NCBI GenBank assembly: GCA_047629355.1
Contig: JBLHWU010000084.1
Span: forward strand, 1 to 25,204
Length of the DNA stretch: 25,204 nt
Direction: 5' to 3'
Source: CAYUNA01 sp047629355
Lineage (GTDB): Bacteria; Bacteroidota; Bacteroidia; Chitinophagales; Saprospiraceae
Both the position numbers and the translations under genes were made by a program. Under the pieces are notes generated by a model that was not told the origin of the DNA, searched no databases, and saw only the letters and a program-made list of their open reading frames with translations. Of the stretch, positions 7,395 to 15,898 are shown in pieces; within the stretch, counting starts at the first letter, position 1; each line of letters begins with the position of its first letter.

Positions 7395-8669
7395 TTAAAA
7401 CCCATACTTATTTTTCCACTTCACTTTCATGTTTTCTCGAATTCGTTGTTCCGAAGGATTATTAGCAGGTTCGAAAAGTGGCGTTCCTTTAATTTCCGAT
7501 GGTAAAAATTCCTGTTCTACAAAATGATTAGGATAATCATGTGAATACTTATAATTCTTACCATAATCCAGTTGTTTCATTAACTTTGTCGGCGCATTTC
7601 TCAGTTGCAAAGGCACAGATAAATTACCTGTTTCGCGCACCAGACTTTGAGCTTTTTTAATTGCCAAATAAGTCGAATTACTCTTTGGAGAAGTTGCCAA
7701 ATAAACTGCTGCTTGCGACAAAATAATGCGTGCTTCTGGCAAGCCAACTGCTGTCGCTGCTTGAAAAGCTGTATTTGCCATCAACAGCGCATTTGGATTT
7801 GCTAAACCGATATCTTCCGATGCCGCTATTAAAATCCGCCGCGCAATAAACTTAATATCCTCGCCACCTTCAATCATTCTCGCCAGATAATAAACCGCTG
7901 CATTCGGGTCGCTTCCGCGAATAGATTTAATAAAAGCAGAAGCAATATCGTAATGTTGCTCGCCAGTTTTATCATAAATAGCGACATTTTGCTGAATAAT
8001 TTTGGTGACCAACTCATTGTTAATTATGAGTGTCTCTTTTGCTTTTCTAAAATTAGTGACCAACTCTAAAATATTATACAACTTCCGTCCATCGCCGCCC
8101 GAAAACTTCAAAATTGCATCATATTCTTGCATTTGAATATCCGCTGTTTTCAAATCAAGGTCAGTCACCAAAGCTTTGTCAATCATCGCAATCATTTCCT
8201 CTTTTTCTAAATGTTGCAAAACATAAACTTGCGCCCGTGATAGCAATGCCGAAATGACTTCAAATGAAGGGTTTTCAGTCGTCGCACCAATCAAGGTGAC
8301 AATACCTTTTTCGACCGCACCCAATAAGGAATCTTGCTGCGACTTACTAAACCGATGAATTTCATCAATAAATAAAATTGGATTTGGGCGACCAAAAAAT
8401 TGTTGTTTTTTTGCCTTTTCTATCGTTTCTCGAATATCTTTGACCCCTGAATTGATGGCAGACAAACTATAAAATGGTCGGTCCAATTGATTGGCGATGA
8501 TGGAAGCCAGCGTCGTTTTGCCCACACCAGGTGGTCCCCAGAGAATAAAAGATGGAATTTTTCCACTCTCAATCGCTTGACGGAGGACAGCGCCTTGACC
8601 AACGATGTGTTTTTGACCGATATAGTCAGCGAGATTGTTGGGGCGCATTCTTTCAGCTAATGGTTGCAT
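7395..8669 (-). CDS. rarA: Replication-associated recombination protein A (AAA+ ATPase)
   Basis: The 424-aa AAA+ protein of the RarA/MgsA/WRNIP1 family acts at stalled or damaged replication forks. Visible motifs: PLAERMRPNNLADYIGQ at the start, Walker A GPPGVGKTT (45-53), Walker B ILFIDEIHRF (98-107), sensor 1 IGATTENPSFEV (127-138) followed by LLSRAQV, and the C-terminal MgsA-type oligomerisation region with RGSDPNAAVYYLARMIEGGED. The length is normal for the family. The start ATG at 8669 is preceded by a tandem CCGTCAACCG repeat (8672-8700). It is a single gene, convergent with coaD and divergent from the secreted-protein gene. Confidence 0.96.
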   Translation of the reverse strand: MQPLAERMRPNNLADYIGQKHIVGQGAVLRQAIESGKIPSFILWGPPGVGKTTLASIIANQLDRPFYSLSAINSGVKDIRETIEKAKKQQFFGRPNPILFIDEIHRFSKSQQDSLLGAVEKGIVTLIGATTENPSFEVISALLSRAQVYVLQHLEKEEMIAMIDKALVTDLDLKTADIQMQEYDAILKFSGGDGRKLYNILELVTNFRKAKETLIINNELVTKIIQQNVAIYDKTGEQHYDIASAFIKSIRGSDPNAAVYYLARMIEGGEDIKFIARRILIAASEDIGLANPNALLMANTAFQAATAVGLPEARIILSQAAVYLATSPKSNSTYLAIKKAQSLVRETGNLSVPLQLRNAPTKLMKQLDYGKNYKYSHDYPNHFVEQEFLPSEIKGTPLFEPANNPSEQRIRENMKVKWKNKYGF

Positions 8670-8675
8670 GAATTA

Positions 8676-8700
8676 CGGTTGACGGTAAACGGTTGACGGC
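8676..8700. repeat. tandem GGTTGACGG words upstream of rarA
   Basis: GGTTGACGG occurs twice (about 8678 and 8691) separated by TAAAC, directly in front of rarA. It is one of several short iterated word tracts in the spacers here. No function is assigned. The rest of 8670-8876 is AT-rich without a clear promoter match. Confidence 0.5.
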
Positions 8701-8876
8701 GCACGATAGGTGGCAGTTTTTTTGTGCAAAAGTCATTAAATTTTTAGGTTGGAAAAATTATTTCGAAAAAAATAAATAAAAAATCATCCACCACCCAACC
8801 TTTTCAATCTAATCCCCGTGTACCCATTTGAAAACACTTTTACAAAATTTATAAAAGCAAAAATAACCTATTTATC

Positions 8877-11129
8877 ATGAAAAGATTTTTAACGATTTTA
8901 TGTTTCCTCGGATGTAGTCTATTTGCCTCTGCTCAATGTGAAGTCAGTATTTCTGCGGATTCTTCTGCAGTTGGTTTGATTTTGACCGCCAACACCATGA
9001 ATAATCTGGCAGTCACTTTCGAATGGAATACTGGGGAAACGACGCAAAGTATTGATGCAAATCCAGGGACTTTTGATTATTGCGTAACCGCAATTTATGC
9101 GAACGGTTGCATCGCGACCGCTTGTTTCGGGGATGTTCCTGCACCTGATTGCGCTGTCGATATTTTGACCATCCAAAATGGTGATTGGTTGCAAGCTTCC
9201 GCCACTGGAACCGCCCCGTTTACCTATAGCTGGAATACAGGAGATACTGATATGGCTATTCCTATTGGCACTATGGACACGCTGGTTTGTGTAACGGTGA
9301 CGGATGCTGATGGCTGCGTGGCGACTGCTTGTATTGATGTAATTGTTAGTTGTAATACTTACGTTTATCAACAAAATAATCCAAATGGAGTAACTTATTT
9401 GAATGCTTCAACTTACGGAAATGAGCCTTTCGTTTATAGCTGGAGTAATGGAGAAACGACTTCGAATATTACCCCAAATGCTTTTGGGACTTATTGCGTC
9501 ACGGTAACGGATGCGACGGATTGTGAATCTGAATATTGCTATGATTATGAAGCGCCAAGCAATTGTGACGTAACTATTATTGGAGATGGAACGGGAACTG
9601 GTCTTGATATCCAGTTGGAGGCTTTAGTGTCTAATGCTGTTGCTCCGTATCAATATAGTTGGACTACGGGTGAGGCAACTGAAAGTATTGTCGTCAGCAC
9701 TTCAGGAAATTATTGTGTAACGATTACAGATTCAAATGGCTGTACGTCTTCTGATTGTTTTGGTTTTACACTACCTGACTGTTTTGTTACGATTGTCGAA
9801 GAAACAACTCCAGCAGGTGGAATCGTTTTGGTTGCTGATGCGCAAGGAACGGCACCAATTGAATACATTTGGAGTACTGGAGAAGCGACTCAAACTATTG
9901 TCCCAACTACTACTGGTTTCTATAATGTAACCATATTTACTGGCTCAACACTTAACGATTCTTGCTCGACTTCTGCTCAATATTATTATGAGCACCCTTG
10001 TAGTGGTGTAATTGATGCTTCTGGTAGCAATACAACTAGCATGGATTTATGTGCAGTTGGTAGTGGAGTCGCTCCTTTTACTTACCTTTGGAATACAGGC
10101 GAAACTACGGAATGTATCAATACCAATGTGACGGGTACGTATAGTGTAATTATCACAGATTCAAATGGTTGTGTAGCGGAGATTTGTTGTTTGACGCTTC
10201 AGTTTATTCCACCAAACTATACTTTAAGTGGAACCGTTTATCCTTTTGATTCTATCAGTGGACCTGTCAACTTAGAAGGTTGGGTGTATTTAATCGGTAT
10301 GAATGCTGACGGTACTGCTTCTTTGCTTGATTCTACCGAAATCGTGACTAGCCTTAATGGCTTCGCTTCTTTTTATGACTTTGGAGCAGTTGCAGCGGGT
10401 GATTATTTAGTAAAAGCTGCGTTGACAGAAGGTTCAGATAATTATGAAGTTACTTTGCCAACTTACCATTTCAACGAACTGACTTGGAGCGAAGCGGATG
10501 TAATTACGGTACCAACAACTAGTGGCTGGCCGTTTTACAATATCAGCATGATGCCGGGTGATAATCCAGGTGGACCAGGCGGTATTTATGGTTCAGTGAT
10601 TGTTGGTGACGGCTTTGTTTTAGACCCGATTCCAAATGTCTCGATTCTATTGTTTAATGAATCTGGCGAAGCAGTTACTTATGCGGTAACGGATGGCAAT
10701 GGAGAATTTGCTTTCCCTGATTTAGCTTGGGGAACGTATCAAGTTTGGATTGATATTCCTGGTCAAGAAGCAGTATGGTATTGGGTGACAATTGGTCCTG
10801 ATAATCCAACGGCGACTGGCTTAATATTTGAAGTTGCGGAAACTGGAATTACGACGAATATCAATGAAGTTTTGGAAGTAGAAACCTTCAATGTTTTCCC
10901 TAATCCAACGAGCGACTATTTGAATATTCAATTCAATGCGACGAAAGCAGCGGATATTCAAATTTCTTTGACTTCGATTACTGGTCAAAGGTTATTGATT
11001 GAAAATCAGCAGCTTACTGTTGGTGGTCAAAATATTGAAATGGATGTCACGAATATTTCAACGGGTATTTATTTCTTAAATATCGCTGATGGAAAAGATG
11101 TGATTTCTCAAAAAGTAGTTATAAAATAA
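8877..11129 (+). CDS. T9SS-secreted multi-module surface protein
   Basis: The 750-aa secreted protein has a signal peptide (MKRFLTILCFLGCSLFASAQ). About residues 21-445 hold six modules of roughly 70 aa, each with a pattern like APFTYSWNTGETT then GTYCVTVTDSNGC and paired cysteines, resembling PKD/SprB-type beta-sandwich repeats. Next come carboxypeptidase-regulatory-like beta domains (about 450-660, with IYGSVIVGDGFVLDPIPNVS). The last ~80 residues are a type IX secretion type A sorting domain: FNVFPNPTSDYLNIQF at the start, then GQRLLIENQQL, and ISTGIYFLNI, ending SQKVVIK. It is therefore exported by the Por/Gld/Spr system and released or anchored at the surface. It precedes an ECF-type sigma factor by 92 bp and shares its module with the lipoprotein at 13337-14506. 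Confidence 0.9.
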   Translation: MKRFLTILCFLGCSLFASAQCEVSISADSSAVGLILTANTMNNLAVTFEWNTGETTQSIDANPGTFDYCVTAIYANGCIATACFGDVPAPDCAVDILTIQNGDWLQASATGTAPFTYSWNTGDTDMAIPIGTMDTLVCVTVTDADGCVATACIDVIVSCNTYVYQQNNPNGVTYLNASTYGNEPFVYSWSNGETTSNITPNAFGTYCVTVTDATDCESEYCYDYEAPSNCDVTIIGDGTGTGLDIQLEALVSNAVAPYQYSWTTGEATESIVVSTSGNYCVTITDSNGCTSSDCFGFTLPDCFVTIVEETTPAGGIVLVADAQGTAPIEYIWSTGEATQTIVPTTTGFYNVTIFTGSTLNDSCSTSAQYYYEHPCSGVIDASGSNTTSMDLCAVGSGVAPFTYLWNTGETTECINTNVTGTYSVIITDSNGCVAEICCLTLQFIPPNYTLSGTVYPFDSISGPVNLEGWVYLIGMNADGTASLLDSTEIVTSLNGFASFYDFGAVAAGDYLVKAALTEGSDNYEVTLPTYHFNELTWSEADVITVPTTSGWPFYNISMMPGDNPGGPGGIYGSVIVGDGFVLDPIPNVSILLFNESGEAVTYAVTDGNGEFAFPDLAWGTYQVWIDIPGQEAVWYWVTIGPDNPTATGLIFEVAETGITTNINEVLEVETFNVFPNPTSDYLNIQFNATKAADIQISLTSITGQRLLIENQQLTVGGQNIEMDVTNISTGIYFLNIADGKDVISQKVVIK

Positions 11130-11146
11130 TTCTTAGTGATTAGTGT

Positions 11147-11201
11147 TTAATGGTTAATGTTTCATGCGAGGAATTACGTCTGGCGTGGCATTAACCATTA
11201 A
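11147..11201. repeat. 13-bp inverted repeat between secreted protein and sigma factor genes
   Basis: TTAATGGTTAATG (11147-11159) and CATTAACCATTAA (11189-11201) are exact complements, 29 bp apart. They are followed by more CCTTAATCCTTAACC words up to the next start codon. It could be a weak terminator or spacer hairpin, but lacks a T-run. Confidence 0.5.
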
Positions 11202-11221
11202 TCCTTAATCCTTAACCATTT

Positions 11222-11806
11222 ATGAAGAAGCTCCTACAAGATTGCAAAGCAGGCAAACGAAAAGCACAGTATCAGCTTTATCGGGAGTGCTTTCCATATT
11301 TGATGGGCGTATGTTATCGGTATCAAAAAAATGAGGTAGATGCAGCAGCAATATTGAATGCAGGGTTTCTGAAAATACTCACCAATTTGGATAAATATCG
11401 ACCAGAAGTACCTTTTGAAGCATGGTCAAAGCGAATTGTGATTAATACCATTATTGACGAATTTCGGAAGAATCGGAAGGTGCGAGAATTGATTGATTAC
11501 AAAGATTTCTCGGAAACGGATAGCTTTGAGGAACTGATTAATTTTAATGAAGCTGCAGAGCAATTTGAGGCAGAGGAGTTGGAAAGTTTGATAAAGAAAC
11601 TACCACCAGTCAGTCAAAAGGTTTTCAATTTATATGCGATTGATGGATATAAACACAAGGAAATCAGTGCGTTATTAGCAATTAGTGAAGGAACGAGTAA
11701 GTGGCATTTGTCGTTTGCCCGAAAAAAGTTGCAGGAGATGCTTGGAGAAATGATGAAGAGTGATAAACCTTATTTAGCCCCAAATACAGACCAAAATAAA
11801 TATTAG
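11222..11806 (+). CDS. ECF-type RNA polymerase sigma-70 factor
   Basis: The 194-aa product has the ECF layout. Sigma region 2 lies in about residues 15-90 (YRECFPYLMGVCYRYQKNE through AWSKRIVINTIIDEFRKNRK). A short acidic linker follows, and region 4 is in about 130-175 (LPPVSQKVFNLYAIDGYKHK then EISALLAISEGTSKWHLSFA, a helix-turn-helix for -35 binding). It would direct RNA polymerase to a specific gene set. The 52-bp-distant downstream gene encodes a single-pass protein with the N-terminal cytoplasmic segment expected of a sigma-interacting partner. The ATG at 11222 directly follows a TAACCATT tract. Confidence 0.92.
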   Translation: MKKLLQDCKAGKRKAQYQLYRECFPYLMGVCYRYQKNEVDAAAILNAGFLKILTNLDKYRPEVPFEAWSKRIVINTIIDEFRKNRKVRELIDYKDFSETDSFEELINFNEAAEQFEAEELESLIKKLPPVSQKVFNLYAIDGYKHKEISALLAISEGTSKWHLSFARKKLQEMLGEMMKSDKPYLAPNTDQNKY

Positions 11807-11838
11807 ACTTGTTACCCATTTCTACATGAATAACAAGT
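11807..11838. repeat. intercistronic hairpin after sigma factor gene
   Basis: ACTTGTTA (11807-11814) and TAACAAGT (11831-11838) form a perfect 8-bp stem with a 16-nt loop, starting at the sigma-factor stop codon. It may adjust read-through or stability within the operon. Confidence 0.4.
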
Positions 11839-11857
11839 TTATTAAATAAAGAAGAAG

Positions 11858-13330
11858 ATGGAAAAGAATAAATTGGACAAACTTTTTCAAGATAAATTCG
11901 CAGGGCGTGAATTTGAATTTCAAAACAGCTATTGGGAAGAGACCGAAGCGATGATTGCAGCGGCGGAAGCAGGGAAACAGAAACGAGTATTGGGCTGGAT
12001 AATAGGCATGGGTTGCTTGTTGCTGATTGCAGGTCTTTCGTGGTTTTTCTTACAAAACGATGGGGGAGAAGCGGTCGCTGAAACACTTGACAAGAATGCA
12101 ACAATAATTGAATCTAGTGCAACAATAATTGAATCAGATGAAGATAGTAATCTTCGGGAGATTGAGGCAGGCAATGGGATAAATTTATCGTTGAATTTAG
12201 GTAAAATTAAAGCTGACCGTTTAAAAGGCGCAGTAGGTGAAACGGATGATTTAAATAAAGAATTTGCGATAAAAGAGGCTGGTGAAATTATCAAAAGTAA
12301 TGCTGGATTCGATAAGGAAAGTAATTTTAAAAATAAGATTGCTACTGGAAAAAAATCAATAAATACTTTGAAATCAGTTGATGATAAAGGAGTTAAGAAT
12401 GCTGATTTAAAATCTCTGCTACCAGAAAGTAAACCAGTTAACCCCATTTTAAATAAAACGAAGGACCAACAAAGTCCGGATATTTCAAATGAAAACAAAC
12501 CAATAGCTACAAAACCTGTTTTTAAAGAAGAAAAAATTACCGCTAATTTAATTGAATTGTACACTGATTTTTCCTTGCTGAAATGGCAAAATAGCTTGCA
12601 TCGAAGTTTACAAAATGTAAACATAGATACGTCACTTTACCCACTAAAAAGACATTGTTGGAATTTGCAAGCAACCATTGGAGGAAGCGTTATTCCTATT
12701 TCAAAAGCCAACGATATTGGTGTAAATAATGTCTTTGGAGGATTGATTATTGGATATCGAATTACTCCAGGAATTAATTTGCAGACAGGGCTGAATTACA
12801 AAATTGTACAAGCTGATTTTGACCGTACGGAAATCAGTCGTCAGGTTAGTTATGGTTTTGGCAAACAAGATGATGTCTTTTATGGAAAAGCGCACAATTT
12901 GCATTTTATTGAAATGCCAATTTTAGTCAGATACACCTCTAAAAAATCGCAAATTTCAATAGGTTTAAATATAGGTAAATTGATTGCCGCAAAAGGAGAA
13001 GTGACAGCGGCAAAATCTAATTTACCATCTGAACGAACGGATTCAGAAAATGCTGGTTTTTACGGTTTAGTATTGGAAGCGAGAGACAATGGAATGGAAA
13101 AGCCAGTTTTTAGAGAGGACGCTTCAAGTGAAATAAGTTGGCTGGAAATAGCTGATTTTAAGCCTTTTCAATTGAGTGTAACGGGTAAGTACGAGTTGAC
13201 TGTTTCTTCAAAATTTAGCATGGGAATGGGATTTGATTACCGGTTAAATAAAGAGTATTTAAAAAATGGAATGGGTGATTATTCGGCGCTATCAGTTCAG
13301 TTATTTACGAGTTATCGAATTTTTAATTAA
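11858..13330 (+). CDS. Single-pass membrane protein with C-terminal outer-membrane beta-barrel-like domain
   Basis: The 490-aa product begins with ~43 cytoplasmic residues (MEKNKLDKLFQDKFAGREFE, then an acidic/alanine helix). A single membrane helix follows (about 44-65, VLGWIIGMGCLLLIAGLSWF). A charged, repetitive linker covers ~70-230. From ~262 onward there is a beta-rich domain (HCWNLQATIGGSVIPI, YRITPGINLQTGLNYKI, MGFDYRLNKEYL, ending SVQLFTSYRIFN) of the PorT/outer-membrane beta-barrel family type. Such proteins often follow sigma-factor genes in Bacteroidota and are plausible anti-sigma partners through their N-terminus; that role is inferred. A 17-bp direct repeat (12098-12114, 12119-12135) encodes ATIIES twice. 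The stop is 6 bp before the next ATG. Confidence 0.8.
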   Translation: MEKNKLDKLFQDKFAGREFEFQNSYWEETEAMIAAAEAGKQKRVLGWIIGMGCLLLIAGLSWFFLQNDGGEAVAETLDKNATIIESSATIIESDEDSNLREIEAGNGINLSLNLGKIKADRLKGAVGETDDLNKEFAIKEAGEIIKSNAGFDKESNFKNKIATGKKSINTLKSVDDKGVKNADLKSLLPESKPVNPILNKTKDQQSPDISNENKPIATKPVFKEEKITANLIELYTDFSLLKWQNSLHRSLQNVNIDTSLYPLKRHCWNLQATIGGSVIPISKANDIGVNNVFGGLIIGYRITPGINLQTGLNYKIVQADFDRTEISRQVSYGFGKQDDVFYGKAHNLHFIEMPILVRYTSKKSQISIGLNIGKLIAAKGEVTAAKSNLPSERTDSENAGFYGLVLEARDNGMEKPVFREDASSEISWLEIADFKPFQLSVTGKYELTVSSKFSMGMGFDYRLNKEYLKNGMGDYSALSVQLFTSYRIFN

Positions 13331-13336
13331 TTGATT

Positions 13337-14506
13337 ATGAGAAAGTTAAATATATTATTAATTATTTTAATCGGTAGTATTTTCGCTTGTAAAAAAGTAG
13401 AAACGTTACCGTCTTCTTCGGGTGTTCCTGTATTTGGAATTACCGCCAACCTCAGTGGCGATAGCTTGAAAATTGAAGCGGGAGAGGCAGATTATTATCT
13501 TTTTACGAGCTTTGAAATAGATACCAATAACGTTCGTTCTTACGTCAGTACATTCGCCAAAATTGATTGCTTCGACGAGTGTCAAGATACGTTTAGAATC
13601 AAAATTCGAGATGCTGAATTGACGACTCAAAATGTCAATATTAACAATGCATTATTTGCTGGAAATTACCTTTACAAAAGCAATCAAGCACCATTTTTCA
13701 TCGAAATGGACACAACTTATAGTTATAACATCAGTTTTGATGCTTCGACTTCGATGATATCAAATGTAGGAAATACGAGTTATAATTGGACAATTGGGAC
13801 AGATTTATTTTCTAATTTTTTAGCCATTTTTGATTATTCTTCAGATAATCAACCTGATGAAAATTTAGCAGTAAGTTTGACTATCAATAGCCAGGGATGC
13901 GTGGTTAAGCACGAAGTAGAGTTGGCTTTTGCAGCCAATGGCGTGGAAAAAAATTGTTCCTTAGATATCGTTGGAGAATTTTCGCCTGCAAGTGGCACTA
14001 CTATCTTGACGGTCATGCCAGTGGGATTGCCTCCATTTGATTATTTATGGAGTGACGGAACGACGGGCGATAGCGTAGTGTCAGACACTCTTTTTTATGG
14101 GGTAACCGTCACGGATGCTGGAGGGTGCGAGAGTAATTCCTCGGTTATGGTGAATCCTCAGGGGAATGGTGGAATTGCCTGTCAAGCAGCATTTTCAGTT
14201 GTCGCAGATGTTGATTTTACGGTAGAAAATGATACAATTTTTTCACCTATTCCTTTACAGTTTTCGACGGTAGTTATTGAATATGTTGATGAAAATGGCA
14301 TTTTTTATTCTTCTGAATTAGAAAATCAATCGGGTAGTGCGGCCTTTAATCTTCTCAACATCAATGATTTTGACAATAATGAAAATGGAGAACAAACGAA
14401 GCAATTGGAGATAGAATTTAATTGTGTTTTAGGAAGTGAAGCAGCTGTTCCATCTTTAAATTTGGCTGGTGGAAGCGGAAAAATTGCTGTTGCTTATCCA
14501 GACTAA
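13337..14506 (+). CDS. Lipoprotein with one SprB/PKD-like module
   Basis: The 389-aa product has a lipoprotein signal peptide ending in SIFAC (Cys at residue 18). An in-frame TTG at 13331 exists, but the ATG at 13337 gives the proper signal peptide. Around residues 225-275 it holds LPPFDYLWSDGTTGDSV followed by FYGVTVTDAGGCES, the same module found six times in the T9SS-secreted protein at 8877-11129. No enzymatic motif is visible. With the sigma factor and the membrane protein directly upstream it makes a compact operon, and the shared module suggests it works at the cell surface with the secreted protein. The exact function is unknown. Confidence 0.82.
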   Translation: MRKLNILLIILIGSIFACKKVETLPSSSGVPVFGITANLSGDSLKIEAGEADYYLFTSFEIDTNNVRSYVSTFAKIDCFDECQDTFRIKIRDAELTTQNVNINNALFAGNYLYKSNQAPFFIEMDTTYSYNISFDASTSMISNVGNTSYNWTIGTDLFSNFLAIFDYSSDNQPDENLAVSLTINSQGCVVKHEVELAFAANGVEKNCSLDIVGEFSPASGTTILTVMPVGLPPFDYLWSDGTTGDSVVSDTLFYGVTVTDAGGCESNSSVMVNPQGNGGIACQAAFSVVADVDFTVENDTIFSPIPLQFSTVVIEYVDENGIFYSSELENQSGSAAFNLLNINDFDNNENGEQTKQLEIEFNCVLGSEAAVPSLNLAGGSGKIAVAYPD

Positions 14507-14590
14507 GGGCGTAGGAAATAAATAACCTGCTGCTATGAATCATAAATAACTACCTATCTAAACTAAGAAGCAAGATTAAAAAACTTTCCC

Positions 14591-14598
14591 TACTTTTG
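14591..14598 (+). promoter_or_regulatory. -7 box in front of the oxidoreductase gene
   Basis: TACTTTTG matches TAnnTTTG exactly. No TTG is found 17-23 nt upstream, so the -33 element is weak or absent. Transcription would begin near 14605, only ~20 nt before the proposed ATT start, which helps locate that start. Confidence 0.5.
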
Positions 14599-14627
14599 TC
14601 CCAAATTAAAAACCAGTAGCCATTCAA

Positions 14628-15758
14628 ATTCATAAAAAATACGATTATCTCATTATTGGCGGCGGCATTTTCGGTGCTTATTCCGCCTTATATCTAGCCC
14701 AAAAAGGGTATAAAATTGGCTTGATTGAAAAGGAAAGTGCCTTATTTAAAAAAGCGTCAATTGTCAATCAAGCTCGTTTGCACAGCGGTTATCACTATCC
14801 TCGTAGCGTGGCGACCGCTTTGATGTCGGACGATAATAAAGCCAGATTTACCCGCGAGCATGAGCCTTTCATTAATTTTAAATTTGATAAATATTACGCC
14901 ATTGATAAGTTTGGGTCTTTCACGGATGCGGCGCAATTTGAGCGATTTTGTGAATTTATAAAAATCAAATGTGACCCAGTTAAAAAACATCCACTGTTTA
15001 ATTTTCATCGGTTGGAAGCCTTGTATTCTACGACGGAATACACGTTTGATCCTATTTTAATTGCAGAATATTATAAGACTAAATTGAAAGAAAATGCCAA
15101 CATTGAGTTGTTGATGTCTACGCGTATTTTGAGTGCAGAATCTTTGAACGAAAGCTGGAAGATTGAGGTGCAAGATATTGAAAATCAGAATTTTAAAAAA
15201 ATAGAAACGGCCGCTGTTATCAATGCGACTTACAGTGGAAGTAATGCCATCAACCAACTTTTTGGCGTGCGCGAAATCAACTTAATGCACGAGATTTCGG
15301 AGATGTCATTTGTCACTTCGCCACAGCTAAAAAACATGGGCTTGACCGTGATGGATGGACAATTTGGGTCTATTATGCCCTACGGAAAGTCGGAATTATT
15401 GTCCTTGTCTTCCGTCGCTTATACGCACCATAAAGTTTCGTATAATAATTTACCTACTTTTGATTGTCAAGCAAAAAACCCTGTTTGTGAACCGAATTTT
15501 ACATCTATTTGTAATTTTTGTTCTCAAAAACCGCCTTCTAATTATCGTAAAATGATAGCACAAATAAGTCATTATTTTTCCGATGCGGTGCAATTGCATT
15601 ATTTTACCTCGATGTTTACGATTAAATCAAAGTTGAAAGCGAACTATATCGACGACGGGCGTCCGACAGAAATCAGTCAGCTGCATAAAAGTCCCAATTT
15701 TTATTGCATATTTGCGGGGAAAATAAACTCGATTTACGAAATTGAAAAAATTGTCTAA
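14628..15758 (+). CDS. FAD-dependent oxidoreductase (DAO-like), apparent ATT start
   Basis: The reading frame opens after a stop at 14607 and already encodes the FAD-binding Rossmann motif YDYLIIGGGIFGAYSALYLA followed by IGLIEKE at 14640-14729, so translation must begin before 14640. No ATG, GTG or TTG occurs between the stop and this motif. The only plausible starts are ATT at 14628 (giving 376 aa, with HKKYDYLIIGGG after it) or ATT at 14622. The next possible start, TTG at 14721, would remove the cofactor site. Downstream, NQARLHSGYHYPRS and INATYSGSNAINQLFG fit the DAO/NAD(P)-binding oxidoreductase fold. Substrate unknown. Either this is a genuine rare ATT start or the start codon has been lost by mutation. 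Confidence 0.75.
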   Translation: MHKKYDYLIIGGGIFGAYSALYLAQKGYKIGLIEKESALFKKASIVNQARLHSGYHYPRSVATALMSDDNKARFTREHEPFINFKFDKYYAIDKFGSFTDAAQFERFCEFIKIKCDPVKKHPLFNFHRLEALYSTTEYTFDPILIAEYYKTKLKENANIELLMSTRILSAESLNESWKIEVQDIENQNFKKIETAAVINATYSGSNAINQLFGVREINLMHEISEMSFVTSPQLKNMGLTVMDGQFGSIMPYGKSELLSLSSVAYTHHKVSYNNLPTFDCQAKNPVCEPNFTSICNFCSQKPPSNYRKMIAQISHYFSDAVQLHYFTSMFTIKSKLKANYIDDGRPTEISQLHKSPNFYCIFAGKINSIYEIEKIV

Positions 15759-15898
15759 TGGTTTTATAGTTGAATGACTTTATTGTTTTGGGAATCGTTA
15801 TCAAATAAATTTTAGAAAGTAAAAATCTGCTAAATTTTATTTAAAAACGAACACTTTATTAAAAATTTATTCAACTAGAAAACAACGAAACTATAAAA

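Noticed and set aside
11929..12624. 231-aa open frame on the minus strand
   Set aside because: It lies wholly antisense to the sigma-operon membrane protein gene; Ser/Leu/Ile-rich composition and no recognisable domain mark it as a shadow frame.
13331..13336. TTG start for the lipoprotein gene
   Set aside because: ATG two codons later gives a cleaner lipoprotein signal peptide and a 6-bp gap from the previous stop.
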